Below are positions 12,113-24,319 of a DNA stretch of 64,000 bases, one piece after another. The position numbers and the translations under genes are program-made. The first letter of the stretch is position 1. Each line of letters begins with the position of its first letter. This stretch comes from Limnoperna fortunei (Eukaryota; Mollusca; Bivalvia; Mytilida; Modiolidae): NCBI GenBank assembly GCA_944474755.1, contig OX104111.1, forward strand, positions 97,134,805 through 97,198,804, read 5' to 3'. The notes under the pieces are model-generated. The model saw only the letters and a list, made by a program, of their open reading frames with translations. It ran no database searches and was not told where the DNA came from.

Positions 12113-15100
12113 ATGGAAGGGCTTACAATCTTACAATGGAACGCGAGATCGCTATACTCAAACGGTACCGCGCTTAAACATTATCTAGATAACCATCCCA
12201 AACCAGATGTTATCTGTATACAAGAAACTTTTTTCTATGATAAAAAGTACCTTAAACTAAACGGGTACCACCCACCCATTTTAAAAAGTCGAAAATCGGT
12301 GACTAAAAAAGATAAAAAGAAACCCGGTAAGGGGGGTGGCGTAGCAATATACATTGTTAACAGCCTCCCTTTAACAGAAATTAACTTTGATTCCGACATT
12401 ATTGAAACAGTGGGTGTTACTATTAACTGTCAAAATAAAAATATAACCATTGTAAATTCATATAGGCCCCCAAACAATAAAGTTCAAGCACAAGATTATA
12501 AAATTATAACGGATAAACTAACCGAAAACTCGGTATTACTTGGCGATCTAAATAGTAAATCCCCATTATGGGGCTCCCCCGCGTCCGACTTTAATGGTAA
12601 AATTTTGGAAAATGTTATAGAAGAAAAAAACTTAATTATCCTAAATGATGGAACGGGTACACATAGAACTAAGTCAGGTAACCCCTCCCACATCGATCTG
12701 ACAATAGTAACACCCAGCCTAGCCAACAACAGCTCTTGGGAAGTCTTAAATGACCCACTCGGCTCAGACCACTTACCCATCATAACAACCCTAAATGCTA
12801 AACCCATAAAAACCAAAGTTATAACTCCACAAAGATGGATCTTCGAAAAAGCAGATTGACTCAAATACAAAACCCTATGCGATAACATAGACAAAACATA
12901 CGTCGAAAACGACGATATTAATATTTTCAACCAAAATCTATGTGAAGTCATAACTAAAATAGCAGAAGTAACTATCCCCAAAACGTCGGGAAAAATACAC
13001 GAACGTAAAAATTGCCCCTGGTGGAACGAAGAATGCACGCGATCCAAACGAATAAAACGACAAACCCAACAAAAATTTGATAGATCAAAAAATCCGTCAG
13101 ACTTAGAAGCCCATAAAACCGCCGTCAAAGCATTCAAAACCACCACCGACAAAGCTCGGAAGGAATACTGGCAAAAATTCTGCTCAACTTTAAATCATAG
13201 GTCGAATTTAAAAACAGTTTGGAATACAATAAGAGGCATGAAAGGTGCTAAATTCTCTAACATCCCAACAATAGGAAAAGATAACCCATCCGTCAATAAC
13301 AAAGATAAAGCTAACTTGTTAGGACAAACATTTGCCGATGCCAGTAATGACACAAATTTAGACCCCATTTTCAAAACTCACAAAGACGCATTCGAACTCG
13401 CGAACAGCGATATCATGGATAAACAAATTGACAATGATCAAAACAATAAGGAAATAAATAAACCTTTTACTATGGAAGAGTTTATTAAAGTTTTAAAAGG
13501 TAAAAAAGCCACAGCACCGGGCGACGATAAAATTTCATATGAAATGTTCAAACATATGCCCGAAAACACGCTTAAAATAGTTTTAAATCTTATCAATTCC
13601 GTCTGGGAAAAAGGCATATTACCACTAAGTTGGAAACACGCCAATATTATCCCAATTCCGAAACCAAACAAAGATAAATCTGATCCTAAATCATACAGGC
13701 CGATATCTTTAACATCAAGTTTCTGCAAACTCATGGAAAGTATGGTAAACGTTAGACTAGTATATCATCTAGAGAGCAAAAATATACTTAAAAACAATCA
13801 AAGCGGATTTAGGAAAGGGAGGTCTACAATAGATCACCTCGTTAGACTAGAAAGTGAAATCCAAAAAGCTAAAGCTAATAATCAATTTTTACTTGCTGTT
13901 TTCTTAGATATTGAAAAGGCTTTCGACCTCGTTTGGCGGGTAGGCCTTCTTCATAAGATAAAAAATTACGGAATTCAGGGAAGGATTTTTAATTTTATAC
14001 AAGACTTTTTAAAAGATCGTAAAATACAAGTTAAAGTTAATGATGATAAATCCGACATATTTGACATACAAAATGGGGTCCCCCAGGGCAGCGTCATCAG
14101 CCCTACCCTTTTTAATATCATGATAGACGACCTGTGTAATCAAATACACGACAAAGGTCAACTGTCCCAGTTCGCCGATGACAGTGCGATATGGTATAGG
14201 GGACATGAAATATCAATACTTAAAAAAAAAAATGCAATGGACCCTTGATAACATTACCGACTGGTCTAGAAAATGGGGATTCAAAATTTCGGAAACAAAA
14301 ACAATAGGCGTAGTCTTTGGTAACAAAAAATTATTTAACCCCATCAAATTAAAACTCAACAACGTGCCAATACAATTCCAAAATCATATTAAATTCTTAG
14401 GCCTTATTTTCGACAAAAAGCTATCATGGAACAAACACATTCAATATATCCAAGATAGGTGTAAACCCATTCTAAATCTAATGAGATACTAGTATATTAA
14501 AGCTAACAACTATGGCATGAATACAGAGACCTTACTCATGCTATATCGCTCATTACTTAGATCGGTAATTGATTACGGGTCCCAAGTTTACAACTCAGCA
14601 GGTGCCGTCGCGAAAGAAAAATTAGATAGGATTCAATATCAAGGTCTACGAATAGCTCTCGGGGCTTTGAAAGCAACTCCGGTGCAAAATCTATTGGTAG
14701 AAGCCGGAGAAAAACCACTTCAAATTCGCGGAGATGAACTTTCTCTTAAATACTGGTCGCGCTGTAAACAAAATACTAAAAATCCAGCAAACGAAGTAAC
14801 AGCTGACTGTAAAGAATATAGAGTGAAAGCTCATAAATGGGAACCTAATAAATACCCATTTGGGTACCGGGTACGAAAAATATTAACCGAAAACAATTTA
14901 TTGGAAACCGAAATTCTTGAAAAAAAATCCAGTTCGATTCCCCCGTGGGACCAAAAATCAGCAAAAACATCTCGCCATCTTTCTTCAACTTTCAATAAAA
15001 CAGACGATCCTAATAAAATAAAAAATCTGACATTAGAATATATTGATCAAAAATACCAAAATCATATCAAAATATATACGGATGGGTCTAAAGACCCGGT

Positions 15101-15940
15101 GTCTGGAAAAACAGGATACGGTATATTTATCCCTAAATATAACTATTCCAGATCATTCCGCAGTAGCGACAATCTCTCTGTTTATACAACCGAAATGCTT
15201 GCTATCCACCAAGCAATGTCAATGATCATAACTAATCATACAAAAATTGAAAAAGCTGTAATACTAACAGATTCTCTGAGCTCAATCCAATCAATAGAAA
15301 CTGATAAATCGAGTAGTCCCGATATCCTCGATTCTATTTATTGTTTGGCAGCAGATATACGTTCCAAAAATATTGAATTAACAATTGAATGGATTCCCGC
15401 GCACGTAGGTTTAATCGGTAATGAAACCACAGACCGATTAGCAAAAGCAGCCCTACAAAAAGATAAAATTGACTTTAAATTACCGATGAGTTCTAACGAA
15501 TTTCATTCCATAATTAAACAAATATTCAAAATAAAATGGCAAAATATTTGGAACGAACACACCGGTTAATGGTATCATAATTTAAACCCAACAATAGGAC
15601 AAAAACCTTTTTTCCTTCAAGGAAGCCGCTTTCATTGCAAATCTATCACAAGATTAAGATTAGGAAAAACACTTTTGGCAGGTCAAATAGGTCAGTATGT
15701 AAGAAATGTATCTCCGCTTTGCCATCACTGCAATGCTCCGGAAAATATATAACTCACATGTTGATAAACTGTGACAAACATCAAACAGCTAGGCAAAAAC
15801 TCAAAGAAGAACTGGCGAAAATGAAGATAGATCAGTTAGGTATCCAACAACTACTAGCACCCCCTTTAAGCATTAGAGAATCTGTATATAAACATTTGGT
15901 CAATTTCATCACGGAAATAGATTACCATAAACTAATCTAA
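12113..15940 (+). pseudogene. LINE ORF2: APE endonuclease, reverse transcriptase, RNase H, Cys/His C-terminus; broken
   Basis: The reading starts at the ATG at 12113, immediately at the endonuclease (TILQWNARSL, IQETFF, GDLNSKSP, SDHLPI). The reverse transcriptase follows (GDDKISYEMF, SYRPISL, FLDIEKAFD, GVPQGSVISP, FADDS near 14170). RNase H begins near 15070 and keeps its acidic residues (YTDGSK, TTEMLA, LTDSLS, WIPAHVG...DRLA). A C-terminal Cys/His segment (CHHC, then HMLINC) ends at 15940. Lesions: TGA for Trp at 12857-12859; one extra A in the run at 14222-14232; TAG at 14490-14492; TAA at 15567-15569; a frameshift around 15736-15750. APE plus RT plus RNase H points to the I group of LINEs. 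As read it cannot make a full protein. Confidence 0.9.
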
Positions 15941-16064
15941 AAATACTCAATTCAGCACCGCGACGGTTTTGACGAATCAAATTATTTCTTTTACACTACA
16001 CTTTGGATCCACCATATATAAACTAAACAGATGTCCTCTGCGACGGTCGCGCCTTTCAAACATT

Positions 16065-16680
16065 GACTTCAAAAGAGAAGTTAGCCAAGAGCTTCGTCTC
16101 GGGCACCTACTTAGGGAAATGTATCTAAATAAAGTACCCCAATCTACCAAACCTATTCCTCGGTAAAGTAGGCCAAGAGCTTCGTCTCGGGCACATACTT
16201 AGGAAAACGCGCAAGATTCAAATACTCCTCTCTAATTAAACTATTCCAAAGTAAGGTAAGCCAAGAGCTTCGTCTCGGGCACCTTATAAGGAGAACGCGT
16301 AATATTCAGCTACCCCATATCTACTAAACTATGTAACTAACACAATCCTCAGTAAGGTAAGCCAAGAGCTCGTCTCGGGTGCCTACTGAGGAACACGCGT
16401 ATTATTCTAACACCCTTTAGTAAACTAACAATACTCCCCAGTAAGGTAAGCCAAGAGCTCGTCTCGGGCGCCTACTGAGGAACACGCGTATTATACTAAC
16501 ACCCTCTAGTAAACTAACATAACTAATACTCCCCAGTAAGGTAAGCCAAGAGCTCGTCTCGGGCGCCTACTGGGGAACACGCATATTATTATAAGACACT
16601 TTAGTAAAAAAAGATATAAAAAATATATTCTACAGCAAGGTAAGCCAAGAGCTCGTCTCGGGCGCCTACTGATTCTTAAA
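16065..16680 (+). repeat. tandem array of seven ~95-bp units, each with a nested hairpin, in the LINE 3' region
   Basis: The core GCCAAGAGCT(T)CGTCTCGGGC occurs at about 16083, 16171, 16260, 16360, 16450, 16544 and 16643, with a period of 88-100 bp. Each core folds as GCC/GGC around GAG/CTC with a 5- or 6-nt loop. In units 4-6 an outer stem of 8 bp plus GG/CC encloses it (45-nt hairpins at 16347-16391, 16436-16480 and 16531-16575). Outer stems are CCTCAGTA/TACTGAGG in unit 4 and CCCCAGTA/TACTGGGG in unit 6, a compensatory change. Unit 5 carries CCCCAGTA/TACTGAGG with one mismatch. Inter-core segments also resemble each other, so these are true tandem repeats. Confidence 0.88.
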
Positions 16681-16726
16681 AATGGTACAAAGATAAGCTT
16701 ATGTATGTATATATGTATATATGTAA

Positions 16727-16904
16727 ATTAAAAAAAAATAAATAAAAACAAAAAAAAAAAAATAAAAAAAAAAATAAATAAATAAAATTATAAATGATCA
16801 AAAAATCAATAAAAATATATTTATAATAAAAAATAAAAACAGAAAATCACATAAACAACGTAAGTTATTTAAATATAACAATAATAATAATAATAATAAT
16901 AATA
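16727..16904 (+). repeat. A-rich tracts and (AAT)n
   Basis: A-rich runs at about 16727-16790 and a clean ATA/AAT microsatellite near 16878-16904 lie in the LINE 3' region, ahead of about 250 bp of more ordinary sequence that ends at the TSD. Confidence 0.8.
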
Positions 16905-17167
16905 GAAAGGATGATAAATAATAGAAGATATCAAACAAAAATTAGCCTCCGTAGAAGGTAAAATAAATACCAGTAAGGACACCTTTACCTTAAAAGTGAA
17001 TTATATTAAATGATAATGAATTTTTGTCCAAAACTCAAATTATTAAATTCTAAAATAGCCACATTATTAAACCCCCCAAAATCCATGTCCGTAAGGAACG
17101 TCCGACCAAGGGCATTAAGTTGTCGGTGTAGGACGTAATAAACTCCCCAAGTCAAGTCGATTCTCGA

Positions 17168-17200
17168 ATCTCGAATGAGCCTTCTGGGCTTTCGTATTAA
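17168..17200. mobile_element. right terminus of the foldback element
   Basis: ATCTCGAATGAGCCTTCTGG and the following GCTTTCGT are the reverse complement of the left terminus near 10830-10860. The element resumes here directly after the LINE target-site duplication. Confidence 0.8.
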
Positions 17201-18429
17201 TGTCTTGAGTAATCAATTCGGTGTGGAGTGCTAGACTCTTTCAAAAAGAAACGCACTACAATTTTTAATTTTAAAAAATGATTTTTTTCCTAAATATAAA
17301 TTGGCTAACTGAGAAAATAAATATTAGTGATTACATTTAAACCATTTATGACATTTTACCGATGACTGCATTTAAATTCAATCTATGTTAAATTAATGCA
17401 TACATTTGCAGTCATTATGGATTTCCAGTCAAATAAGCAAGCATACACAATCATAAACGTTTAAAAGAACCATCCAATAAACATTCACATACAATATGGC
17501 TTGAATCATTTTTGCTGTTTCAGAAACGATAATATTTGAAAATTGATTCTTATACAGTCCTCGGTTAAATTTAGTCTGATAGCCATTTTACTGTCTTATT
17601 TGCAAATTGATGACATAAGCTCACCTTACCGATCCTGAACATTGTGTCAAGTGAGCAAACACGGAATTTAAACTGAAGAAATTGGTACTTATAAATGTAA
17701 TTTAAAATGGATTATTTGCTGCTTTAGCATAAATTGTCTGATTATTTTGCTATTTGTAGTTTTATGTTTGCAGCTATAGTTTTTAAATTACAAGTCAAAA
17801 ACTGATAATTCTTTTTTTAAAAATGTAATTCAATTGCAATAACTCCTGTAGAGCATCAGATGACAATTTTGGACCAAACGATTTATCTGTAGGTCGTGCC
17901 TTGCTGATCTTTTTGCAATTTAAAGTTTCACTCTGATTTTTTGCAATTTTAAATTACAAAGCAAACACTGACGAAAAAAAGAAAGAGAAAAGGAAAATTT
18001 ATGAGTAAAGGACAAGAAAATATTATAAGAAGTAATTGGAAACATTTTGCACAATAAAATCATTGGTAGGTCTTGTTCTTCTGGTTATAGTTTGAAATGT
18101 ATAAGGCAAAACCTGACATTTTCATAACAAAATTGTTATTCGAGGGCAAAAACTCCTATAAGGAGTTGTTTAACTATTTTGGGTCGAATACTTATTTGTA
18201 GGCTTTGTCTTGCTGATTATTTTCAATTCATTAAAAAGGCAAAAACTCCTATAACAATTGGTCTGACAATTTTGAACCCACTTTGTGATTTGCATTGTCT
18301 TGCTGATCATTTTTTGCAATTTACAATATTTACTGAACTTTATTCCTCATTAACTACAAATTACATTGTTACAGAGAATATATATAAGCACAATGACATA
18401 AGTTATAAAGCACATGTGAACAATACAGA
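17201..18429. repeat. non-coding, with degenerate tandem repeats from about 17800
   Basis: From about 17200 to 17800 I see nothing definite. From 17800, imperfect units recur with the blocks AACTCCTATAAGGAGTTG, TTGTAGG and CTTGCTGAT...TTTTTGCAATTT (near 17840, 18060, 18150 and 18240). A related piece lies at 20455-20540 on the other side of a LINE relic, as if the LINE had landed in this repeat. Similar wording occurs in the Helitron-like element at 30344. Confidence 0.45.
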
Positions 18430-20390
18430 ATAAAAAGGAGGAGTGACCCTCTCATTTATGATTTAAATGAATTTGCATAGGTTTTCAAGTACAATATAAT
18501 TACTCGAGTTCATTAATTGCTGAAATTTATATGTGTTTGGATCAAAAGTACAAAAGTGTGGCAGCAGTTTTTATCTTTCTTGTTTCAGAGCATTACATGT
18601 CATTACATAATGGTATTCGTCACCAATATCCATTGATTCGCAAAGATGGCACATCCTATCGTTCCTAGATATGCTGAACCATCTTCCCGTCTCAATAGGC
18701 AGTCGGTAACTTCCACATCTAAATTTGCATATTCAAAATTCTTTACATATTTACAACTTGGAAAAATAACCTTTTTGTTTGACATCCTTTTTGAAAATTC
18801 TGTAGCACAAGCATTTAGAAGAAGTGTTGATTTCACTTAGGCAATTCTGCTGAAATCGGTCTTTCAGTTTCAACTCTATACTTTAAATTGCCCATAACGA
18901 AGGTATCAAAAATGTTTTTACAAATGATATCCATTTTCATGCATTACCATATCTGTGAAAGTTAACATACAATAGTTTATAAAGATGATATGAGACATTG
19001 CTTTCTTTATCATTCAGTATTCTGTTTAAAAAAAAAAACTATACAGAGTTTGGAATTTATCACAACAGGATATCTGCCCAGTTCGGCAGAAACTTGGTGT
19101 GGTCTGTTTTAGGTGTAGTACAGTCTTGCAAAATTTCAAGTGAACGCGTTCTATCATATCAAAGTTTTCAAATCCCCAAATTTCCGAGCCATAAAGAAGA
19201 ATAGGTAAAGCCATTTTATCAAACATATCTAACTGGCACTCTATACTTAAACTGTTTTTCTACATTTTTTAGCATACCATCCATTGCTTTTGTGGCTTGT
19301 TCACATATATATTTTCGAGTCTTAAAAAAAGAACCGCTTCTGCTAAAAAATATACCGAGGTATTTTAATCAGTTACAATTTCTAACTCTCTTTTCTTGAT
19401 AAAAAATCTAATATTTCCAGGTTGTCTCCCTTTACAAATATAAGAATATTTGTCTGATTTATATTTATTTTGAGTTTGCCATTTTTCACAATAATCACAA
19501 AATTTTTAAAATTTTTTGTAAGTGGCCACTATTCTCAGAAAATAGAACAGTGTCGTCCGCATATAATAATAAACAGTTTTTAAAATACCGTCAAGTCATG
19601 TTCAAGCTCATCACTAATAAAGCTAACACCAAGTATATCCTGTCCTTCAAAAAACTGTTGAAGATCATTTAAAAATATTTAAAAAAGAGCGGGGGATAAA
19701 TTTTCTCCCTGTGTGTAACCCATTTCACAAGGAAATAATTCCGATTTCTTACCATTAAATGCTTTGCGCGATTTTACATTCTGGTACATATTTTGAATAA
19801 TACAGAAAAATTTGCCGTCTATATTATTGTTTAAATGTTTAAACAGTAGAAAATTTCTCTGAACACAATCAAAAGCCTTTTCAAAATCTATAAAGGAGCA
19901 GTATAATTTTTCTCTTTTTTAGCTTTAGCAACTAAAACAATGCATACAATGAAAATAAATGATCAGTCGTGGAATGTCTGAAACCGGCTTGATTTTAAAG
20001 TATTATAGAATTCTCATAAAAATAATCAAATAATCTAGTGTTTAAAATAGAAGTAAAACTTTTTCCAATACAAAATAAAAGAGTGATAGGACGGTAATTT
20101 TGTGGTTTGGCATTACTACCTTTGTTTTTAAATATTGGTATGGCATTACCTATCAACCATGCCTCTGGTAAACTTCCTGAATCAAAAATAATATTAAATA
20201 TATACACATAAATATCAATCATACAATCAATCGAAGATGTAGTGTATTCATTTATTATCATGTCATCACCTGGAGATTTGTTATTCTTAACATTTTTAAT
20301 AGCTTTCAATATTTCAATACATTCATTCAGCATAGAGTTCGATGATTCATGGATTACATTATTATTAAAAACATTATACATAATATCTGG
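18430..20390 (-). mobile_element. 5'-truncated LINE relic (reverse transcriptase to C-terminus)
   Basis: Minus-strand translation from 20381 gives the start of a reverse transcriptase (NNKSPGDDMI, WLIGNAIPIFKNKG, NYRPITLL). Further down, in changing frames, come FIDFEKAFD (near 19880), GYTQGENLSPALF (near 19710), YADDTVLFSE (near 19560), LPILLYGSEIWGF (near 19200) and a C-terminal MCHLCE...DEYHYV...C block (near 18640). There are many stops and several frameshifts. No endonuclease precedes it, so it is cut off at about 20390. The clade is not clear. No RNase H is seen. This is a dead copy. Confidence 0.85.
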
Positions 20391-21902
20391 CTGTTATTGT
20401 TTTCAGGTTATATTGTAATAACTGAGTAGTTTGTCAAAAATTGTAATTTAAGGACAATAACTCCTACAGGAAGTCATCACACAACTTCTGACTAATTCTG
20501 AAATTTGTAAATTTTTTAATGTGCTGATCAATTTAAGGTAATGGTTTTTTCTATAGCTATAAAAATGTATATAGTTTATGTTTCAGCCGCAACATATTTC
20601 AAATAAGTGCAGACGGACCATGTTTGTTGCATATCCTCGCAATGATGCTGGAAGACGAATAATAAAAATTTACAATATGAATTGTCGCTAAAATGTTAAA
20701 TTTCCAGTGTTGAAAGGCAAAACTTTGTTTATTAGTCGTCATGGAAGCTACATTTCGAAGTAGCGTGTCACGAATTCTTAAGAAATATGTCAAAAGTAAA
20801 GCAATTATGGTGAAAACAGTTTCAACGAGTATAGGTATCCATAATGCGCGTAAACGACGAGTTCATCTACCGAGTTGTTAGTAAAATATAGCACAGTACA
20901 CTTGTCAAGTGGTAGTATTTATCACTATTGAATAAATTTCAAATCAGTACACAGAGACAATAACTCCTTGTGTCTATGCTACACAAATGTTGCCAAACAA
21001 ATTATTGTGTGAACATTCTGAAGACAGCTTCTTTCCGTTCACATTGACGTAGAACTCACTACTCTCTAACAACAACAGTTTTAATTAAGCATCAAGAACA
21101 TGTATGACTACATCAGGTAATACAATAACTGCAACCTACATTTCTACCTGCTTAACTAATGAAGATCTTCCCTTTAGAAATGTACGTAAGCAATGTACAA
21201 ATACTTTACTAATGTACACAAATATTCTACTTAAACAACTTTTGTAAAATGTGTTGAATTTGAAGATAAACCTATTAATCTGTCCTTCTTACCAGCAGCA
21301 TACATTATTCTCATATGAAGTAACACAAGTTAAAGTTCATTATTCAATGACTAGAATTTTATGCTGCGTAAAGCAAAAATCATACAAAGTTGATCATGTT
21401 AAAGGATATCAGTACTTTACTAAGTACTTATAAAATACATTTCTATGAAACGTTTACAGAAATTTGACAGATATTGTCTGTTAATTGTTAGCTTCCTAGA
21501 CAATTTAGGAGCATTTGAATTATTCTCTTCACTGAGGATCCGACACCATTGACAGCAAATTTGTAATTTTAGTCTACTTCCAACACAAATAAAAGAAATC
21601 TTGACCAATATAGGAATCCAACTCGGACCGGCTACAAAGTCAACTCAAACCGTCCTCTTGGTATGAGTTGTCAAAGTAGTCAATCATATCTGACGGACTG
21701 TCCGCTTTGGTCTTGAAAGTAAATGTCCGATCGATGTCTCCAGATCAAGTTCTCTTGTTACTTGTGTATCTCAAAAACCACTTGACCATTGGAATACAAC
21801 TTGATTGAAATGTTCAAAAGATTCTGACAAACGACTTGTATTGTATTACATTTTATGTTATAGAAATGTACCTCATATGGACCTTAACAAAGTGTGTTTT
21901 TG
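20391..21902. other. non-coding stretch
   Basis: Apart from a repeat fragment at 20455-20540 related to 17800-18350, I see no gene, no long dyad and no recognised element. Confidence 0.4.
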
Positions 21903-22172
21903 TTTGTTTGTTTTAATGGTGTTTGACACCACTTTCAGCAATTTTTCAGCTATTTCATGGAGTTCAGATTTTATTGGTGGGGGGGGGGGAAGCCGGAGTA
22001 CCCGGAGAAAACCCCAGACCTTCGGTAGAAAAACTGGCAATTCTTGTCAATTAAGATTGAAGTTGAGTACACCATGCCTGTAGTGAGACTCAAAGCCACA
22101 GCCTCAGTGTTGACAGACTGCATGATCAATAGTAGACGAACTACCTTAACCACTCAGCCTCTGAGGCCTCTA
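21903..22172 (-). mobile_element. tRNA-derived SINE, full-length copy
   Basis: On the minus strand the copy starts with a tRNA-like head (GCTGAGTGGTTAAGGTAG as the A-box region, then a worn B box TTTGAGTCTC). It continues with TCTCCGGGTACTCCGGCTTC and CAATAAAA-type core blocks, and ends GCTGAAAGTGGTGTCAAACA before a short AAAC repeat. Six or more relatives occur in this window. The core resembles the conserved central domain shared by many invertebrate SINEs (Nin-type, I think). A run of 10 G lies in the core on the plus strand. Confidence 0.8.
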
Positions 22173-23510
22173 CAAAGTGTGAGAGTACAGATCCGAAATC
22201 CAAGATGGTCGGCACCGTGGAACATATTCCCAGTGAAATACTTCCCAGAAATTATGTAGCATAAATCATGCAGAAATAGTGCCAGAGTGGTTATCTAATA
22301 TTTACAAGTTTTTGTTGGTGATTAAAAACTTAACGAAGATATAAGAAAAGTTTTCATGCCTGTTAAAAAGTTTAAGTGATAAGTACTGTGAGCATCACAT
22401 TAAGTACAAATAATGATATTTCGACAAGTGTAACTATGAATATAGCTCAACTTATCGGACTTTTCACTACTTTAAAGAATTAACAAAACAACATTTGCAT
22501 TATAATGTACCGGTATTACATGCAAGGAAACGTACTGAACTTTTATTAGCATATGATTGTACATGCATGTATAAACGTCCTGGATACAAAGCTGAAAGTA
22601 CATGTTGGTACCCTAAGGAAGACTGTAGCCAAGTTAAGAAAAAAATTGAATTAGATTGGCAAATAGGTGTCAGAAGAGAAGATTGATTTTAAAGTTAACA
22701 ACGGACAGGCGACAGATGACGGACACTTGGTGAATTAGTTATGACAAAATGTATAGGGCAGAGACACGCACTTTTCAAAAAACCTTAATTGTATAGAATA
22801 GTAAAAAAATTCTAACAATTTTGGATGCAATATTTAAAAAAAACAGGATGTTTTGGAAACTCGTACCGAATGCATTTATTTAAGCATACACATTTGCAGA
22901 CATTACTGGCGCCAATTTTGTCGCCCGATGTGCATGTCAAACTTAAGTACGACTTATCTTGACTTTTACCTTATGTTTTACGCACAAAAAATCTGTTATC
23001 CAATTACTAAAAACATGGAATGCCTGGGTAACGTATAATGTAAGCGTATTACCTCACACGTAAGACGTATAGCACAGGGATAGCATGGTGTACATGGAAG
23101 GGATACAGTTCAGGATGTACAGGCAAGACGTAAGTAAAGAAAACGCGTGAAAGTACAGAAAGAATGTGAATTACATGAAAGGCGTAAATGGTAGTAAATG
23201 GCGTTTAAAAAGAGATTTCTTATGACATACATCACACTTGTTAAAATTGTTGACTATGTATATGAATTGATGCCATTTATGCAGTAGCTGTAGGAGAAAA
23301 ATCATAAACAACGAGTTTCAGATCAATAATCACAAACACTTAATATGGGTAAGATATTTAGAATTACTGTTATATAAATCTCAGAAAACCGGGTTAAGCG
23401 TTTCAAAATCAGTAAAATGCATGATTCGCATATATACCAATAACTTTATGATTAATTAATCTGAATCCTAGATTTTCGAATTTTTGTTTGGTTAGTTTCC
23501 TTGCTATTTA
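22173..23510. other. non-coding stretch
   Basis: A single CCAAGATGG-type block near 22200 resembles the repeats at 38.7-39.7 kb. Otherwise I see no gene or element. Confidence 0.4.
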
Positions 23511-23672
23511 AGAAATAATTCACGGATGCTGTGGTTTATCATTGTTTTACCACGGGGTGACCATTTATGTCGTATTATTTTATCCCGAGCGATAGCGAGG
23601 GATAAAATAACGACATAAATTGTCATCCCGTGGTAAAACAATGATACATTACAGCCTCCGTGAATTATTTCT
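23511..23672. repeat. palindromic (foldback) element, arms of about 75 bp
   Basis: The left arm (23511-23585) and right arm (23599-23672) are near-perfect inverted copies. They start and end with AGAAATAATTCACGGA and its complement. The centre is CCCGAGCGATAGCGAGGG, itself an imperfect dyad. There is no coding content. Transcribed, it would form a long hairpin. Confidence 0.9.
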
Positions 23673-24319
23673 ATTCTAATAAGACAATTAGAGTACATTT
23701 ATAATATTTTCGTACCTATAGAAAACATAATTTCCGCCATAAACTGGCTGTTCCGTCAATGTAACACACAATATATTGCAACGGATAATTATAGCGCGTG
23801 TCGCTATTTATAAGATTTATACGTCACATGCAATAGCTTTCAGGTGGGAGTTACAATTTTGTAATTGGAACAGCCATTTAAAACACGCCCTTCTCAGCGC
23901 GTGTTGCTCATAGATAAATCATTTTTTTACCACAGTTGGTCAAAGCCTTTAAAGCACGTCATATTAGAATTTCATATAATCATTAACCTGTTGTGTAAGC
24001 TATAGGTTCAGATGTCTGCATTCTTTCTGTGTTAGCTATTGGTTATTTTTCTATGAATAGTCTTCTCTCCTTTATAGCCGTTTCGTGTCATCGTCTATTG
24101 TCTCTTTCCCTTGTTTAACATGTTAATTATGGTCTCTATAGCAATTTTTGGGTTACTGAGAATTTTTTTAAATGTTTTTTAATCATTTTTAATTGTGTCG
24201 TATTCGTTTAAAGCACTTTTGTTCTATATCGCTTTTATAAGTGTTTGTATCATTTGGTTGTTTGGTCTACATTCTACCTTTTTTGTATAAATCGCGTGTG
24301 TAAACTATTCGCTTTGTTG

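Larger units (their letters stand above)
12010..17156 (+). mobile_element. I-superfamily-like LINE with RNase H, bounded by 11-bp TSD
   Basis: The element is delimited by TCGATTCTCGA at 11999-12009 and again at 17157-17167, an exact 11-bp target-site duplication. About 100 bp of leader precedes the ORF2 start at 12113, and 1.2 kb of 3' region follows the ORF, with a hairpin array (about 16065-16680) and A-rich tracts (16727-16850). No ORF1/gag is present, so it is either 5'-truncated just before ORF2 or a family without ORF1. It sits inside a foldback element whose right end resumes directly after the TSD. The long stretch of open frame and the exact TSD suggest a fairly recent insertion. Confidence 0.92.

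Noticed and set aside
12496..13152. 218-codon minus-strand open frame
   Set aside because: It is the antisense shadow of the LINE endonuclease region.
16347..16575. Self-cleaving ribozyme (hammerhead type) in the LINE hairpins
   Set aside because: The conserved CUGAUGA and GAAA core words are absent.
16065..16680. CRISPR-like look: ~40-nt palindromic repeats spaced by ~50 nt
   Set aside because: The spacers resemble one another, the array lies inside a LINE in an animal genome, and no cas genes are present. These are ordinary tandem repeats with internal hairpins.
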